Of a DNA stretch of 59,558 nucleotides, positions 9,075-17,684 are shown piece after piece (positions within the stretch are counted from its first letter, which is position 1; each line of letters opens with the position of its first letter). The position numbers were made by a program, and so were the translations under genes. Under the pieces are notes generated by a model. The model was not told the origin of the DNA. It did no database searches and worked only from the letters and a program-made list of their open reading frames with translations. The stretch lies in contig JAGIBF010000053.1 in the NCBI GenBank assembly GCA_017744515.1, positions 1 to 59,558 on the forward strand. Reading direction: 5' to 3'. Source of the DNA: Niastella sp. Its GTDB lineage: Bacteria; Bacteroidota; Bacteroidia; Chitinophagales; Chitinophagaceae.

Positions 9075-9782
9075 TCAGGCAGGAACCTGAACAGCAGCAT
9101 TGAAACGGAACCCTACCCCATGGATGGTTTCGAGCAGCACATCGGGGTCGGCTTTGAAATATTTGCGGAGTTTGGTCATGAACACGTCCATACTCCTGCC
9201 CAGGAAATAGTCATCTTTTCCCCACACATTGAGCAGCACTTCTTCCCGTTTCAGGATATGGTTAGCATGCTCACAAAGGAATTTAAGCAAGTCGGCCTCC
9301 TTTTGGGTAAGCGTAAAGCTTTCGTCGGGCGCATTCAATTTGAGGTCGGTATAAGAAAAGGTGAGCTTGCCGATGGTAAACAGCTGCACGGTGTCGGCAG
9401 CCAGCTTGCGCGTGCGGCGCATGAAAACATCCATACGCAGCAGCAGCTCCTGCATGCTGAACGGCTTGGTGATATAATCGTCGGCGCCCGATACAAAACC
9501 TTTGATCTTATCTTCCTCCATAGAGCGGGCAGTCAGGAACAGGATAGGAATGACGTCACTATGCTGGCGGATCTTTTTGGCTACTGAAAATCCATCCTTA
9601 TTGGGCATCATCACATCCAGCAGGCAAATGTCGAACCGGCCCTTTTCAAATTGATCGATGGCCGTTTGACCGTCGGGACAAACCGTCACTTCGTACCCGG
9701 CATCCACCAGGTTATCTTTGATCACGTAGCTCAATGATAAGTCGTCTTCCGCCAGTAATACCTTTCCTTTTCTTGTTGCCAT
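9075..9782 (-). CDS. OmpR/PhoB-family response regulator (RprY-like)
   Basis: A 235-residue regulator with an N-terminal receiver domain (acidic AEDD, phospho-acceptor Asp56 in LLDVMMPNKDG, Thr in FLTARS, Lys in TKPFS) and a C-terminal winged-helix Trans_reg_C domain (about 130-228; ILKREEVLLNVWG and SMDVFMTKLRKYF). It would bind DNA on phosphorylation by the histidine kinase encoded 17 nt upstream in the same operon. The pair resembles the Bacteroides RprX/RprY system. No target promoter can be named from the sequence. Confidence 0.93.
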   Translation of the reverse strand: MATRKGKVLLAEDDLSLSYVIKDNLVDAGYEVTVCPDGQTAIDQFEKGRFDICLLDVMMPNKDGFSVAKKIRQHSDVIPILFLTARSMEEDKIKGFVSGADDYITKPFSMQELLLRMDVFMRRTRKLAADTVQLFTIGKLTFSYTDLKLNAPDESFTLTQKEADLLKFLCEHANHILKREEVLLNVWGKDDYFLGRSMDVFMTKLRKYFKADPDVLLETIHGVGFRFNAAVQVPA

Positions 9783-9799
9783 GGCTTTGTAGGTTTTTA

Positions 9800-11104
9800 T
9801 TAGATCGGGAATAGCATTTTAAACTCCGTCCCTATCCCCGGCAGGCTATTCACTTTAATACTGCCGTGGTGGGCGTCAATGATCCGTTTAACAAAATTCA
9901 GTCCAAGACCGAATCCTTTTACATTATGTACGTCACCGGTGGGCACCCGGTAAAATTTCTTAAACAAATTCTTCTGGTACTTCTTCTCGATACCGATCCC
10001 ATTATCTTTTACAGAGATGAACAGGAACCCATCCTCCTGCCCCGTACTGATGATAACATGAGGTTTGGTAGAGTATTTCAGTGCATTCTCCAGCAGGTTC
10101 ACCACCGCCAGCTCCAGGTGCACCCGGTCGGCCAGCAGTTCATATCCCGGCTCTTCGGGGCTTTGGATCTCTACCAGCGCCTCCTTATCATCTACCAGAG
10201 GTTGCACTTTGGCGATAGCCTGCTCGATGATCTCCTTTACCGGTACCCGCACTTTCTCAATCGGAATTTCCCGCCTGTCGGTAGAGGCAATGTGCAGCAG
10301 ACGCTCTACCTGGCTCTGCAAATGCTCCGTCTGGTGCTGGATGATGTTGGCATATTTTTGCAGACGTTCGGGTTGGTGCACGATCTTGTCCTGCAGCAAT
10401 ACCTCCGATGATATTTTCATCACCGCCAACGGGGTCTTGAACTCATGGGTAAAGTTGTTGACGAAATCCTTTTGTACTTCTACCAGGAACTTCTGCCGGT
10501 AGAAATAGAAAAGCACCACTGCCAGGCCAATCAATACAACAAACAGGATGGCCGTAGTGGTGAACCAGAAATTCATCTGCGCCAACACATATTTGCTTCT
10601 GTGGGGAAAGTATAATAAAACATAATTGTATCCTCGTTTATATACAGGCAATACCTTCCGGGAAGAATCGTAGCGGGCAGCAGCAGCCTGAATATATTGC
10701 TCAGCAATATAAGTACCTCGTTTAGCACTGTAAAGACACACATGCGCATCCGTTAGCACATCAAAATCATTCAATTCATGCTTCAGGTAATAAACGAGAG
10801 AGTCGTAAACCAGCTTTTCACCATTGATGCGGAAAAGAAAACGGTCGGGAGACAGCGTTTCTATCAGGTCTTGTAAATGATTCACGGGGGTATCATCTAT
10901 ATCCAGGTCTTCATATACCCCCCGGATACTCTTCACCACATTTGTATTGAAAGTCTTAGCCTCGAAAGAATATACCTTATCAAGCCAAAAGAGCTGAACG
11001 GCTACTATCAGGGCAATCAGGAACGTTGCCAGCAAAATAATCCACCTGAGGGTTGATGAACGCATACCTTCTAAATAAATACCTCCGGCAAATTTGCTAC
11101 GCAT
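9800..11104 (-). CDS. sensor histidine kinase (RprX-like)
   Basis: A 434-residue membrane kinase with TM helices at about 21-40 and 181-201 bracketing a periplasmic sensor region, a HisKA domain with His220 in NFTHEFKTPLAV, and HATPase_c with VKDNGIGI and a GFGLGL G2 box. It is transcribed ahead of the OmpR-type regulator and surely phosphorylates it. The start is uncertain. The ATG at 11104 has an AT-rich leader; an in-frame ATG at 11065 (MRSSTLRW) sits directly before the first TM helix, with GGAGG 16 nt upstream, and would remove 13 residues. Confidence 0.92.
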   Translation of the reverse strand: MRSKFAGGIYLEGMRSSTLRWIILLATFLIALIVAVQLFWLDKVYSFEAKTFNTNVVKSIRGVYEDLDIDDTPVNHLQDLIETLSPDRFLFRINGEKLVYDSLVYYLKHELNDFDVLTDAHVCLYSAKRGTYIAEQYIQAAAARYDSSRKVLPVYKRGYNYVLLYFPHRSKYVLAQMNFWFTTTAILFVVLIGLAVVLFYFYRQKFLVEVQKDFVNNFTHEFKTPLAVMKISSEVLLQDKIVHQPERLQKYANIIQHQTEHLQSQVERLLHIASTDRREIPIEKVRVPVKEIIEQAIAKVQPLVDDKEALVEIQSPEEPGYELLADRVHLELAVVNLLENALKYSTKPHVIISTGQEDGFLFISVKDNGIGIEKKYQKNLFKKFYRVPTGDVHNVKGFGLGLNFVKRIIDAHHGSIKVNSLPGIGTEFKMLFPI

Positions 11105-11163
11105 TATTTATTAAATATTTTTTATCTGGTTAAGTGGTCGTTAAGGAAAGTTACGTAGAAAAT

Positions 11164-11209
11164 GTCAGGTTGAGCCTGTCGAAACCGCCTTCGACTGGAT
11201 CAGGCTGAC
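11164..11209. repeat. imperfect-palindrome intergenic repeat
   Basis: Outer arms GTCAG/CTGAC and an inner hairpin GTCGAA-6 nt-TTCGAC. The words GAGCCTGTCGAA and CAGGCTGACA are typical of dispersed intergenic repeats in bacterial genomes. It lies between the kinase gene and the small secreted protein gene. Confidence 0.5.
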
Positions 11210-11336
11210 AAAGAGAACTCATCAACAATTCATTAACAGAAGTTAAACGGGGGTTAAGCAGGGGTTGGAATTGCGCGTGGGAAAATTATTTGGATAGCTT
11301 TACTCCGTAATCATTCTTCACTAAAAAAATAAAGCA

Positions 11337-11552
11337 ATGAAAAAGGTATTTATGTTAGCTACCATGATAGTTGCGATTACGGGTATGACAATGGCTCAAA
11401 CTTCGCCTAAACCTGCCGCCAAACAGCCTGCGAAAAAAGAAGCTACAGCCCCTGCCCCTGCCAAAGAAGAAGTAGCAAAATCTACAAAAGATGGCAAGAA
11501 AGGTAGCGGCCATCATCATAAAAAACACACAAAGGCTGCAAAGCAGTCATAA
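11337..11552 (+). CDS. small secreted Lys/Ala/Pro-rich protein
   Basis: A 71-residue protein with a signal peptide (MKKVFMLATMIVAITGMTMA, cleavage before QTSP). The mature part is a low-complexity, strongly basic tail rich in Lys, Ala and Pro, with a HHHKKH cluster near the end. No fold or family is recognisable. Similar short basic periplasmic proteins occur widely in Bacteroidota without known function; the His cluster could bind metal, but that is a guess. An AT-rich leader precedes the ATG and a strong terminator (11593-11628) closes it, supporting a real single-gene unit. Confidence 0.72.
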   Translation: MKKVFMLATMIVAITGMTMAQTSPKPAAKQPAKKEATAPAPAKEEVAKSTKDGKKGSGHHHKKHTKAAKQS

Positions 11553-11592
11553 CGATTTAGATAAAGCAAGGTCGGTTTTGTTAGGGTTTATG

Positions 11593-11628
11593 AACGTCGT
11601 CCGTGGGTGGACGACGTTTCTTTTTTTG
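11593..11628 (+). terminator. intrinsic terminator after the small secreted protein
   Basis: Stem AACGTCGTCC / GGACGACGTT around a GTGGGT loop, followed by TTTC and a run of seven T. Confidence 0.85.
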
Positions 11629-11630
11629 GA

Positions 11631-11675
11631 GTAGTGAGTTGTCAATGGCTTTACTCACTACCGACAACTCACTAC
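11631..11675. repeat. 13-bp inverted repeat of GTAGTGAGTTGTC
   Basis: GTAGTGAGTTGTC at 11631-11643 and its exact reverse complement at 11663-11675, with a further ACTCACTAC copy inside the loop. It sits between two terminators in the convergent gap before secDF. It may be a dispersed intergenic repeat; function unknown. Confidence 0.6.
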
Positions 11676-11697
11676 TCACAAACTCCCTGCAAAACAA

Positions 11698-11727
11698 CAA
11701 ACCCCGTAGCACGCTGCTACAGGGTTT
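11698..11727 (-). terminator. intrinsic terminator of secDF
   Basis: On the reverse strand AAACCCTGTAGCA pairs with TGCTACGGGGTTT around a short loop, followed by TTGTTTT-rich sequence. It lies 25 nt past the secDF stop. Confidence 0.75.
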
Positions 11728-11751
11728 GAATTATAATCAAGTTTTTATTAC

Positions 11752-14700
11752 CTACGCCTTCTTAGCTACCGGAGTAACAGGTTTCGCTTTGGCAGGTTGT
11801 GCAGGAGTACCAGGCTTGGCATCAGCTTCACCCAGAGGCTTGTTCTTGGCCAGGTCAACCAGCATAGGAGCAGCCACGAAGATAGATGAATAAGTACCGG
11901 TAACCACACCGATCAACATCGCGAAAGCAAATCCCTTGGTTACTTCACCACCTACCAGAAACAGGATAAAGATGGTGAGGAACACCGTCAGAGAGGTCAT
12001 GATCGTACGGCTCAGGGTATCATTGATCGCCTTGTTGATAAGCGTTTCCTTGCTCACGTTGCGCATGGTATGACTGTATTCACGCACACGGTCATACACG
12101 ATCACCGTATCGTTCATCGAGAAACCAATCACCGTAAGGATGGCCGCGATGAAGTGCTGGTCGATTTCCAGCGGGAAGGGCACTACGCCTCTCAGGAAAG
12201 AGAACACAGCCAGGGTAACCAATACGTCGTGCATCAGCGCCACGATCGTACCCAGTGAATAACGCCAGTCGCGGAAACGGATAAAGATATAGATGGCAAT
12301 GATCAGCAGCGACCAGAAGGTAGCCCACTGTGCACCACTTTTTAGGTCATCAGAGATTGTGGGGTCCACTTTCTTGGTGCCTTCTACATATTTAGTAGTA
12401 GCAAATTCAGCCATAGAAAGGTTAGCCGGCAGGAAAGGCTTAAGACCTTCAAACAGGGTGTTACGCACTGCTGAGTCGATGGCCAGTCCTTCTTCGTTAA
12501 TACGGAAGTCGGTGGTGATCTCCAGTTTATTGGGAGAACCGTACGTTTTGATCTGAGGAGTTTTTTCGAAAGTCTTCTCCAGGGCCTCGCGTACTTTCTC
12601 TTCATCAACAGGCTTGCCAAAGTTCACCACATAGCTTCTACCACCTTTGAACTCCACACCTTCATCGAAACCGTTGAAGACAGCAGCAACACCCAGAATA
12701 AATACCACCACAGAGATACCATAAGCAATCTTACGGAACTCGATGAACTTATAAGCCGCATGCTGGAAGATGCGCTTGGAAAGCGTAGTAAAATATTTGA
12801 AGTGACGGTTCTTGTTGGTATAGAAGTCAGTGATCAGGCGGGATACCAGGATACCGCAGAACAAAGACAGGAGGATACCGATGATCTGTGTCGTAGCGAA
12901 ACCAAGTACTGGCCCCAGACCATAGATAGCAAGGATGATGGCAGTCAACAAGGTGGTGATGTGCGCATCCAATACCGGTGGCAATGAACGACGGTAACCA
13001 TCTTTTACAGCCTGCTCATGGGCTTTACCATGGGCCAGCTCATCCTTGATACGTTCAAATATAATTACGTTGGTATCCACTGCCATACCGATGGTCAGTA
13101 CCAGACCGGCAATACCGGGGGCAGTGAGCGTAGCGCCCATAGCACTCAACACCCCTACCGTAAACAGCAGGTTCAGGATCAGGGCAATGTTGGCTACAAT
13201 ACCAGCGGTATTATAATATACGATCATCAGCAGGAAGATCACCACAAAGGAGATGGCAAAGGACATGATACCACCATTTACGGCTTCTTCACCGAGGGTA
13301 GGTCCTACCACCTGCTCCTGTACGATCTTGGCAGCAGCTTCTACTTTACCGGATTTCAGGATATTAGCGATATCCTGTGCTTCTTCGATCACCAGCGCCT
13401 TGTTTTTGGCATTGCCAGAGCCCATAGTGATACGGGAACGGCCACCGTCGATCTTCTGGTTTACAGTAGGTGCTGTATAAACAATATCATCAAGTACAAT
13501 GGCGATAGGCTTACCGATGTTGCGCTCAGTCATTTGCGACCAAACTAAACCACCGGCGTTGTTCATATCCATTGTAACCAATACTTCGTTGGTATTAGGG
13601 TCAAACTCCTGGCGGGCGTCTTCGATGGCACTACCTTCCAGTTGAGCGCCGGCTTTACCAGGAATACCTTTGATTGCATACAGGTCGAGATAAGGCAAAA
13701 GAGATCCCTTGTCATCACGATCTTGTTTGCTCCAGAAGAACTTAACGTTGCCAGGGAAGTTATTACGAACAGCAGACAGGTTCAGATACTGATTTACTTT
13801 GGCGGTATCTTTCAGCAAAGACCTTCCGATAATGGCCGGGCTACCACCTTGCAACGGGCGCAAAATACTCAGCAAAGGATAAGCACGGGTAATACTATCA
13901 GTAAGACGTTGAGTTGAATCAACCTTTGCAACTCCTTTATTAGTAGAGTCGGCAGTAGCTGTAGTGTCATTAGCAGCAGGCGTAGCAGCTCCATACAAGT
14001 AAGCGCTCAGGGCTTTGTTGGCATTTTCCAGGCCGGTTTGCATCACACCATCATTCAGTGTATATACTTCCCAGAACTGGAGGTTGGCAGTAGATTGCAG
14101 GTATTTCCTTACACGCTCAGGATCACTTGCACCAGCCAGCTCCACCGTGATGATACCTTTGGCTTCATCGAGGCTAATGGTAGGCTGCGCTACACCAAAT
14201 TTGTCAATACGCTTTCTCAATACCTGGTAGGTTTGAGCCATAGCGGCATTGGCTTTACCATTGATGTATTTGATAACATCATTGTCGCTTGAATTGGCAG
14301 TGAGGTTACTGCCGGGCCTGGCAAAGTGAGGTGCCAGTTTAGCACCGGCATTTACTTGTTTGAAAGCAGCAACGAAGAGGTTGATGAAGTTTTGATCACT
14401 GGTCAGCTTCATACGTTGCGCCTCAGCAATGGCTTTAACGATCTGTGGGTCCTGGGGATTTGTTACCAGACCTTTGATCAAACCATCCAATGCAATATCC
14501 ATGGTTACGTTGATACCACCTTGCAAATCGAGACCGAGTAAGAGTTCGCTTTCTTTGGCTTTCTGGTAAGACTGACCCCACCAGGTAATTTTTTTATCTT
14601 TTGTGGCAGTGCGTAAGCTATCAAGGTAGGTGTCTTTGTAAGTATCGAGTGTAGCCTGGTAAGCAGCTTGTGCTTCTTTGTCATCAGGATACTTTTGGGC

Positions 14701-14844
14701 GGCAGGCGTATAAGCCCGTTTGATGTAAGCAGTCGCTTTGGCCTCCAACTCACTCTCATGTTTGTTGACGAACCAGGTAAAGGATAGCTGGTAAAGGGAG
14801 ATAAGGATCAATAATCCAGCAAAAATGCTAACCAGTGCTCTCAT
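11752..14844 (-). CDS. secDF: protein translocase subunit SecDF (fused)
   Basis: A 1030-residue fusion of SecD and SecF, the proton-driven partner of SecYEG that helps pull exported proteins across the inner membrane. The SecD half starts with one TM helix and has GLDLQGG at 104-110, the large periplasmic P1 region (enlarged by a linker rich in Ala/Thr, as in other Bacteroidota) and the membrane block beginning QEQVVGPTLGEEA. The SecF half begins near residue 695 (KFIEFRKIAYG) and holds FKGGRSY, MHDVLVT and GFSMNDTVIVYDRVRE. A fused SecDF of about 1000 residues is the normal form in this phylum. The C-terminus is a short Lys/Ala/Pro-rich tail. Confidence 0.97.
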   Translation of the reverse strand: MRALVSIFAGLLILISLYQLSFTWFVNKHESELEAKATAYIKRAYTPAAQKYPDDKEAQAAYQATLDTYKDTYLDSLRTATKDKKITWWGQSYQKAKESELLLGLDLQGGINVTMDIALDGLIKGLVTNPQDPQIVKAIAEAQRMKLTSDQNFINLFVAAFKQVNAGAKLAPHFARPGSNLTANSSDNDVIKYINGKANAAMAQTYQVLRKRIDKFGVAQPTISLDEAKGIITVELAGASDPERVRKYLQSTANLQFWEVYTLNDGVMQTGLENANKALSAYLYGAATPAANDTTATADSTNKGVAKVDSTQRLTDSITRAYPLLSILRPLQGGSPAIIGRSLLKDTAKVNQYLNLSAVRNNFPGNVKFFWSKQDRDDKGSLLPYLDLYAIKGIPGKAGAQLEGSAIEDARQEFDPNTNEVLVTMDMNNAGGLVWSQMTERNIGKPIAIVLDDIVYTAPTVNQKIDGGRSRITMGSGNAKNKALVIEEAQDIANILKSGKVEAAAKIVQEQVVGPTLGEEAVNGGIMSFAISFVVIFLLMIVYYNTAGIVANIALILNLLFTVGVLSAMGATLTAPGIAGLVLTIGMAVDTNVIIFERIKDELAHGKAHEQAVKDGYRRSLPPVLDAHITTLLTAIILAIYGLGPVLGFATTQIIGILLSLFCGILVSRLITDFYTNKNRHFKYFTTLSKRIFQHAAYKFIEFRKIAYGISVVVFILGVAAVFNGFDEGVEFKGGRSYVVNFGKPVDEEKVREALEKTFEKTPQIKTYGSPNKLEITTDFRINEEGLAIDSAVRNTLFEGLKPFLPANLSMAEFATTKYVEGTKKVDPTISDDLKSGAQWATFWSLLIIAIYIFIRFRDWRYSLGTIVALMHDVLVTLAVFSFLRGVVPFPLEIDQHFIAAILTVIGFSMNDTVIVYDRVREYSHTMRNVSKETLINKAINDTLSRTIMTSLTVFLTIFILFLVGGEVTKGFAFAMLIGVVTGTYSSIFVAAPMLVDLAKNKPLGEADAKPGTPAQPAKAKPVTPVAKKA

Positions 14845-14873
14845 TGCAATGTTGTTTATTTTTTAGGAGTTGG

Positions 14874-14881
14874 CAAAGATA
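14874..14881 (-). promoter_or_regulatory. -7 promoter element for secDF
   Basis: TATCTTTG on the reverse strand matches the Bacteroidota -7 consensus TAnnTTTG and ends 29 nt before the secDF start codon. Confidence 0.45.
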
Positions 14882-14942
14882 GGGTTTTCAAACAGAATAG
14901 GAAACAGCAAAATAAGCCTGAAAATGAGGCTTATAGGAGGTT

Positions 14943-14960
14943 TCCGCAAGCGCTTGCGGA
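14943..14960. promoter_or_regulatory. 18-bp perfect palindrome, LacI-family-like operator
   Basis: TCCGCAAGCGCTTGCGGA is a perfect palindrome centred on CG, in the divergent gap between secDF and the permease gene. Its core GCAAGCGCTTGC resembles operators of LacI-family regulators. No LacI-type gene is in the window. It could instead be a hairpin or a dispersed repeat. Confidence 0.4.
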
Positions 14961-15130
14961 TAGCCTGCCCGGTGATTTTCCTGTCCAGCTGCTCTTGACA
15001 ATAATGAACACCGGGTGTATCATAAAAGAACAGTGATAGCATTTCACACAACCGCATACTATTAATAATCAACAATTTACCATTCTGGCATCCTTCTGGC
15101 CGGCAGACTGGCACTTATTAACACACGTCT

Positions 15131-17479
15131 ATGTTCAAAAACTACCTGAAGATCGCCTGGCGCAGCCTGTTGAAAAATAAGACCTCCTCCTTTATCAATA
15201 TAAGTGGGCTTGCCGTAGGGTTGGCCATCGGCATCCTGGTGATGACCATAATCCTTGACATGGTAAGCTACAACCAGTTTCATACCCACCTGCCACAGAT
15301 ACATGCATTGATAAAAACCGACAAATTATCGGGCGAGATCAATTCCGGCACTTCCGTTCCCGGCCCACTGGCGGCCGTAATAAAGAATAACCTGCCCGAA
15401 GTGAAATATGTATCCCGGTATGCGGGTGGCGGGCAGGAGCTTTTCAGCAACGGAGAAAAAGCCCTGTATGAAAAGACTGTTTTCGTAGAGCCTGACTACT
15501 TCCGCATGATGACGTTTACCGCCAAAGACGGGGATCCGGTGAAAGCGCTGGAGCAACCAGAATCGGTAGTGATTACTGCAGCAGCTGCCAAAAAGTTTTT
15601 CGGCCAGGAAAACCCCATCGGCAAATTGGTCACCTACAATAACCAGTATTCTTTACAGGTACGTGCTGTGTTGCATGACATTCCAGCCAATAGCAGCAAC
15701 AATTTCGATGTAATACTCTCCTTCAAACTGTATGAGCAATTAAATGCGAGCTGGATCAATAAGTGGGATAATAACAGCATTGCCACCTGGGTTGAATTGC
15801 AGCCCAACACCAATCTTACAGCTCTCAATGGCAAGCTGGATAAACTGATAAAGGAAAAAACGGGCAGTGAGAATGCAGGCCTGTTTGCTTATCCTTTTGA
15901 GCGCATGTGGCTGTATGGAGAATTTAAAGATGGCAAGCCGGCCGGCGGCAGGATTTATGCCATCCTGTTGTTGGGTATCATTGGAATATTTGTGTTGCTC
16001 ATTGCCTGCATCAACTTCATGAACCTTTCCACTGCGCGTTCAGAACGTCGCGCCCGCGAAGTAGGTGTTCGCAAGGTCATGGGGGCTTTTCGCAAACAGG
16101 TTATTTTCCAGTTCCTCTGCGAAGCTATGCTGCTCACGGTTATTTCATTGTTGCTCGGGCTGTTCCTGGCCAAACTGGCACTGCCGGCGTTGAACTACTA
16201 TACCGGAAAGAACCTGACACTTGATTTTGCCAACTGGCGCGTGATGGCGACGCTTGTGAGCCTGGTATTGTTTACCGGGTTGGTGGCAGGCAGCTACCCA
16301 GCCTTCTTCCTCAGCAGTTTCAAACCCGTATTGGTATTGAAAGGAATCATCGTTAATCGCAAGGGAGGCTCCATATTACGCAAGGGGCTGGTGACTTTCC
16401 AATTTGTAATTTCCATATTCCTGATACTGGCAACGATCGTTATTTATAAACAACTGCGTTATGCAGAAGATCGCCCCATTGGATATGACCCGGAAAACCT
16501 GGTAGAGATACCATTGCGCGGGGACATGGGCGGCAAATATTCCCTGATCAAAAATGAATTATCACAAATACCAGGCATCGCCAGCATTTCAGGCGGTACC
16601 AACGACCTTGTTTCTTTTGGAGGCGCTGTTGATGGACTTGATTGGCCGGGAAAAACAGCCGACCAACACTTTTTTGTTACGCTGACTGAAGTACAATACG
16701 ATTGGGTGAAGACGGCAGGATTGAAAATGGCCGAAGGGCGTGATTTCAGTCCGGCATTTGGTACCGATACCGCCGGCTGCTTGCTCAACCAGGCTGCAGT
16801 ACGTAAAATGGGCCTGAAGTCGCCCGTTGTTGGTACCAGGATAAGTGGCCAACCTGTGATTGGTGTAGTAGAGGACTTCGTTTTCAACAGTCCTTTTTCA
16901 ACTCCCAAGCCAATGATCATAAAACTGAACCGGGGTGGCATGAACCATATGTTCCTGCGCATCCGCAACGATGACCACTGGCGTAAGACCATGGCACAGG
17001 TAGAGCTGGCAGTAAAAAGGACCAACCCCAGCTATCCTTTTGAATATCATTTTACCAGCGAAGAGTACCAGAAACGCTTTGAAGGCGTGCGCTACACAAG
17101 TCAGCTCACCAATATAGTAGGAGTACTGGCCATTTTTATATCCTGTCTGGGCCTGTTTGGCCTCTCTGCCTTCCTGGCCGAGCGGCGCAACAAAGAGATC
17201 GGCGTACGTAAAGTGTTGGGAGCGAGCGTTTCACAGATATGGATGATCCTTTCCAAAGACTTCCTGAAGCCGGTACTGATCGCCTTCATCGTAGCCTCTC
17301 CCCTGGCGGGCTGGGCGCTGAATAAAGTGCTACTGAATTGGGACTACCACATCACGTTATCCTGGTGGATGTTTGCAGTGGCTGGGTTGATCGCCTTCTT
17401 CATTGCCATCGTTACCGTGAGCTTCCATGGCATCAAGGCAGCGTTGACCAACCCTGCCCATTCGCTCCGTACCGAATAA
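15131..17479 (+). CDS. MacB/FtsX-type ABC transporter permease
   Basis: A 782-residue permease of the large Bacteroidota family with two MacB_PCD/FtsX units. TM helix 1 lies at about 22-45, a large periplasmic domain follows, then a three-helix FtsX core. The whole pattern is repeated in the second half. Each FtsX core carries the typical cytoplasmic motif (EVGVRKVMGA and EIGVRKVLGA). Such proteins work with a separate ATPase to move lipoproteins, peptides or drugs, or to transmit force across the envelope. No ATPase gene is adjacent, so it must use one encoded elsewhere. It stands alone, with a terminator at 17507-17541. Confidence 0.92.
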   Translation: MFKNYLKIAWRSLLKNKTSSFINISGLAVGLAIGILVMTIILDMVSYNQFHTHLPQIHALIKTDKLSGEINSGTSVPGPLAAVIKNNLPEVKYVSRYAGGGQELFSNGEKALYEKTVFVEPDYFRMMTFTAKDGDPVKALEQPESVVITAAAAKKFFGQENPIGKLVTYNNQYSLQVRAVLHDIPANSSNNFDVILSFKLYEQLNASWINKWDNNSIATWVELQPNTNLTALNGKLDKLIKEKTGSENAGLFAYPFERMWLYGEFKDGKPAGGRIYAILLLGIIGIFVLLIACINFMNLSTARSERRAREVGVRKVMGAFRKQVIFQFLCEAMLLTVISLLLGLFLAKLALPALNYYTGKNLTLDFANWRVMATLVSLVLFTGLVAGSYPAFFLSSFKPVLVLKGIIVNRKGGSILRKGLVTFQFVISIFLILATIVIYKQLRYAEDRPIGYDPENLVEIPLRGDMGGKYSLIKNELSQIPGIASISGGTNDLVSFGGAVDGLDWPGKTADQHFFVTLTEVQYDWVKTAGLKMAEGRDFSPAFGTDTAGCLLNQAAVRKMGLKSPVVGTRISGQPVIGVVEDFVFNSPFSTPKPMIIKLNRGGMNHMFLRIRNDDHWRKTMAQVELAVKRTNPSYPFEYHFTSEEYQKRFEGVRYTSQLTNIVGVLAIFISCLGLFGLSAFLAERRNKEIGVRKVLGASVSQIWMILSKDFLKPVLIAFIVASPLAGWALNKVLLNWDYHITLSWWMFAVAGLIAFFIAIVTVSFHGIKAALTNPAHSLRTE

Positions 17480-17506
17480 GCGCCTTTCTATTCTTGTATA
17501 ATTGGG

Positions 17507-17541
17507 AAGCCCTGCTACCACAAGGTATGCGGGGCTTTTTT
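17507..17541 (+). terminator. intrinsic terminator after the permease gene
   Basis: Stem AAGCCC-GC-TACC / GGTA-GC-GGGCTT with an ACAA loop and small bulges, followed by TTTTTT. Confidence 0.75.
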
Positions 17542-17640
17542 ATATACTATTAATAGCTTGTTTTAGACAGGTTTTAGCAACTCCTGCTCACGTGTGTAAA
17601 TCACTGAATAAAAACCACCGGCAAAAAACTCAAACTGTAT

Positions 17641-17648
17641 TACTTTTG
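17641..17648 (+). promoter_or_regulatory. -7 promoter element for the aminotransferase
   Basis: TACTTTTG matches the Bacteroidota consensus TAnnTTTG and ends 36 nt before the ATG at 17685. This also argues against any start further upstream. Confidence 0.6.
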
Positions 17649-17684
17649 CGCCATTCGTTAAAAAAGCAAGCAACAGATACAATT

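Noticed and set aside
13018..13548. Long plus-strand frame inside secDF
   Set aside because: It is antisense to conserved SecD membrane segments, and its composition (His/Gln/Tyr-rich) is typical of a shadow frame.
17502..17684. 61-codon N-terminal extension of the aspartate aminotransferase
   Set aside because: It overlaps the permease terminator and the -7 element TACTTTTG; the enzyme family starts at the ATG at 17685.
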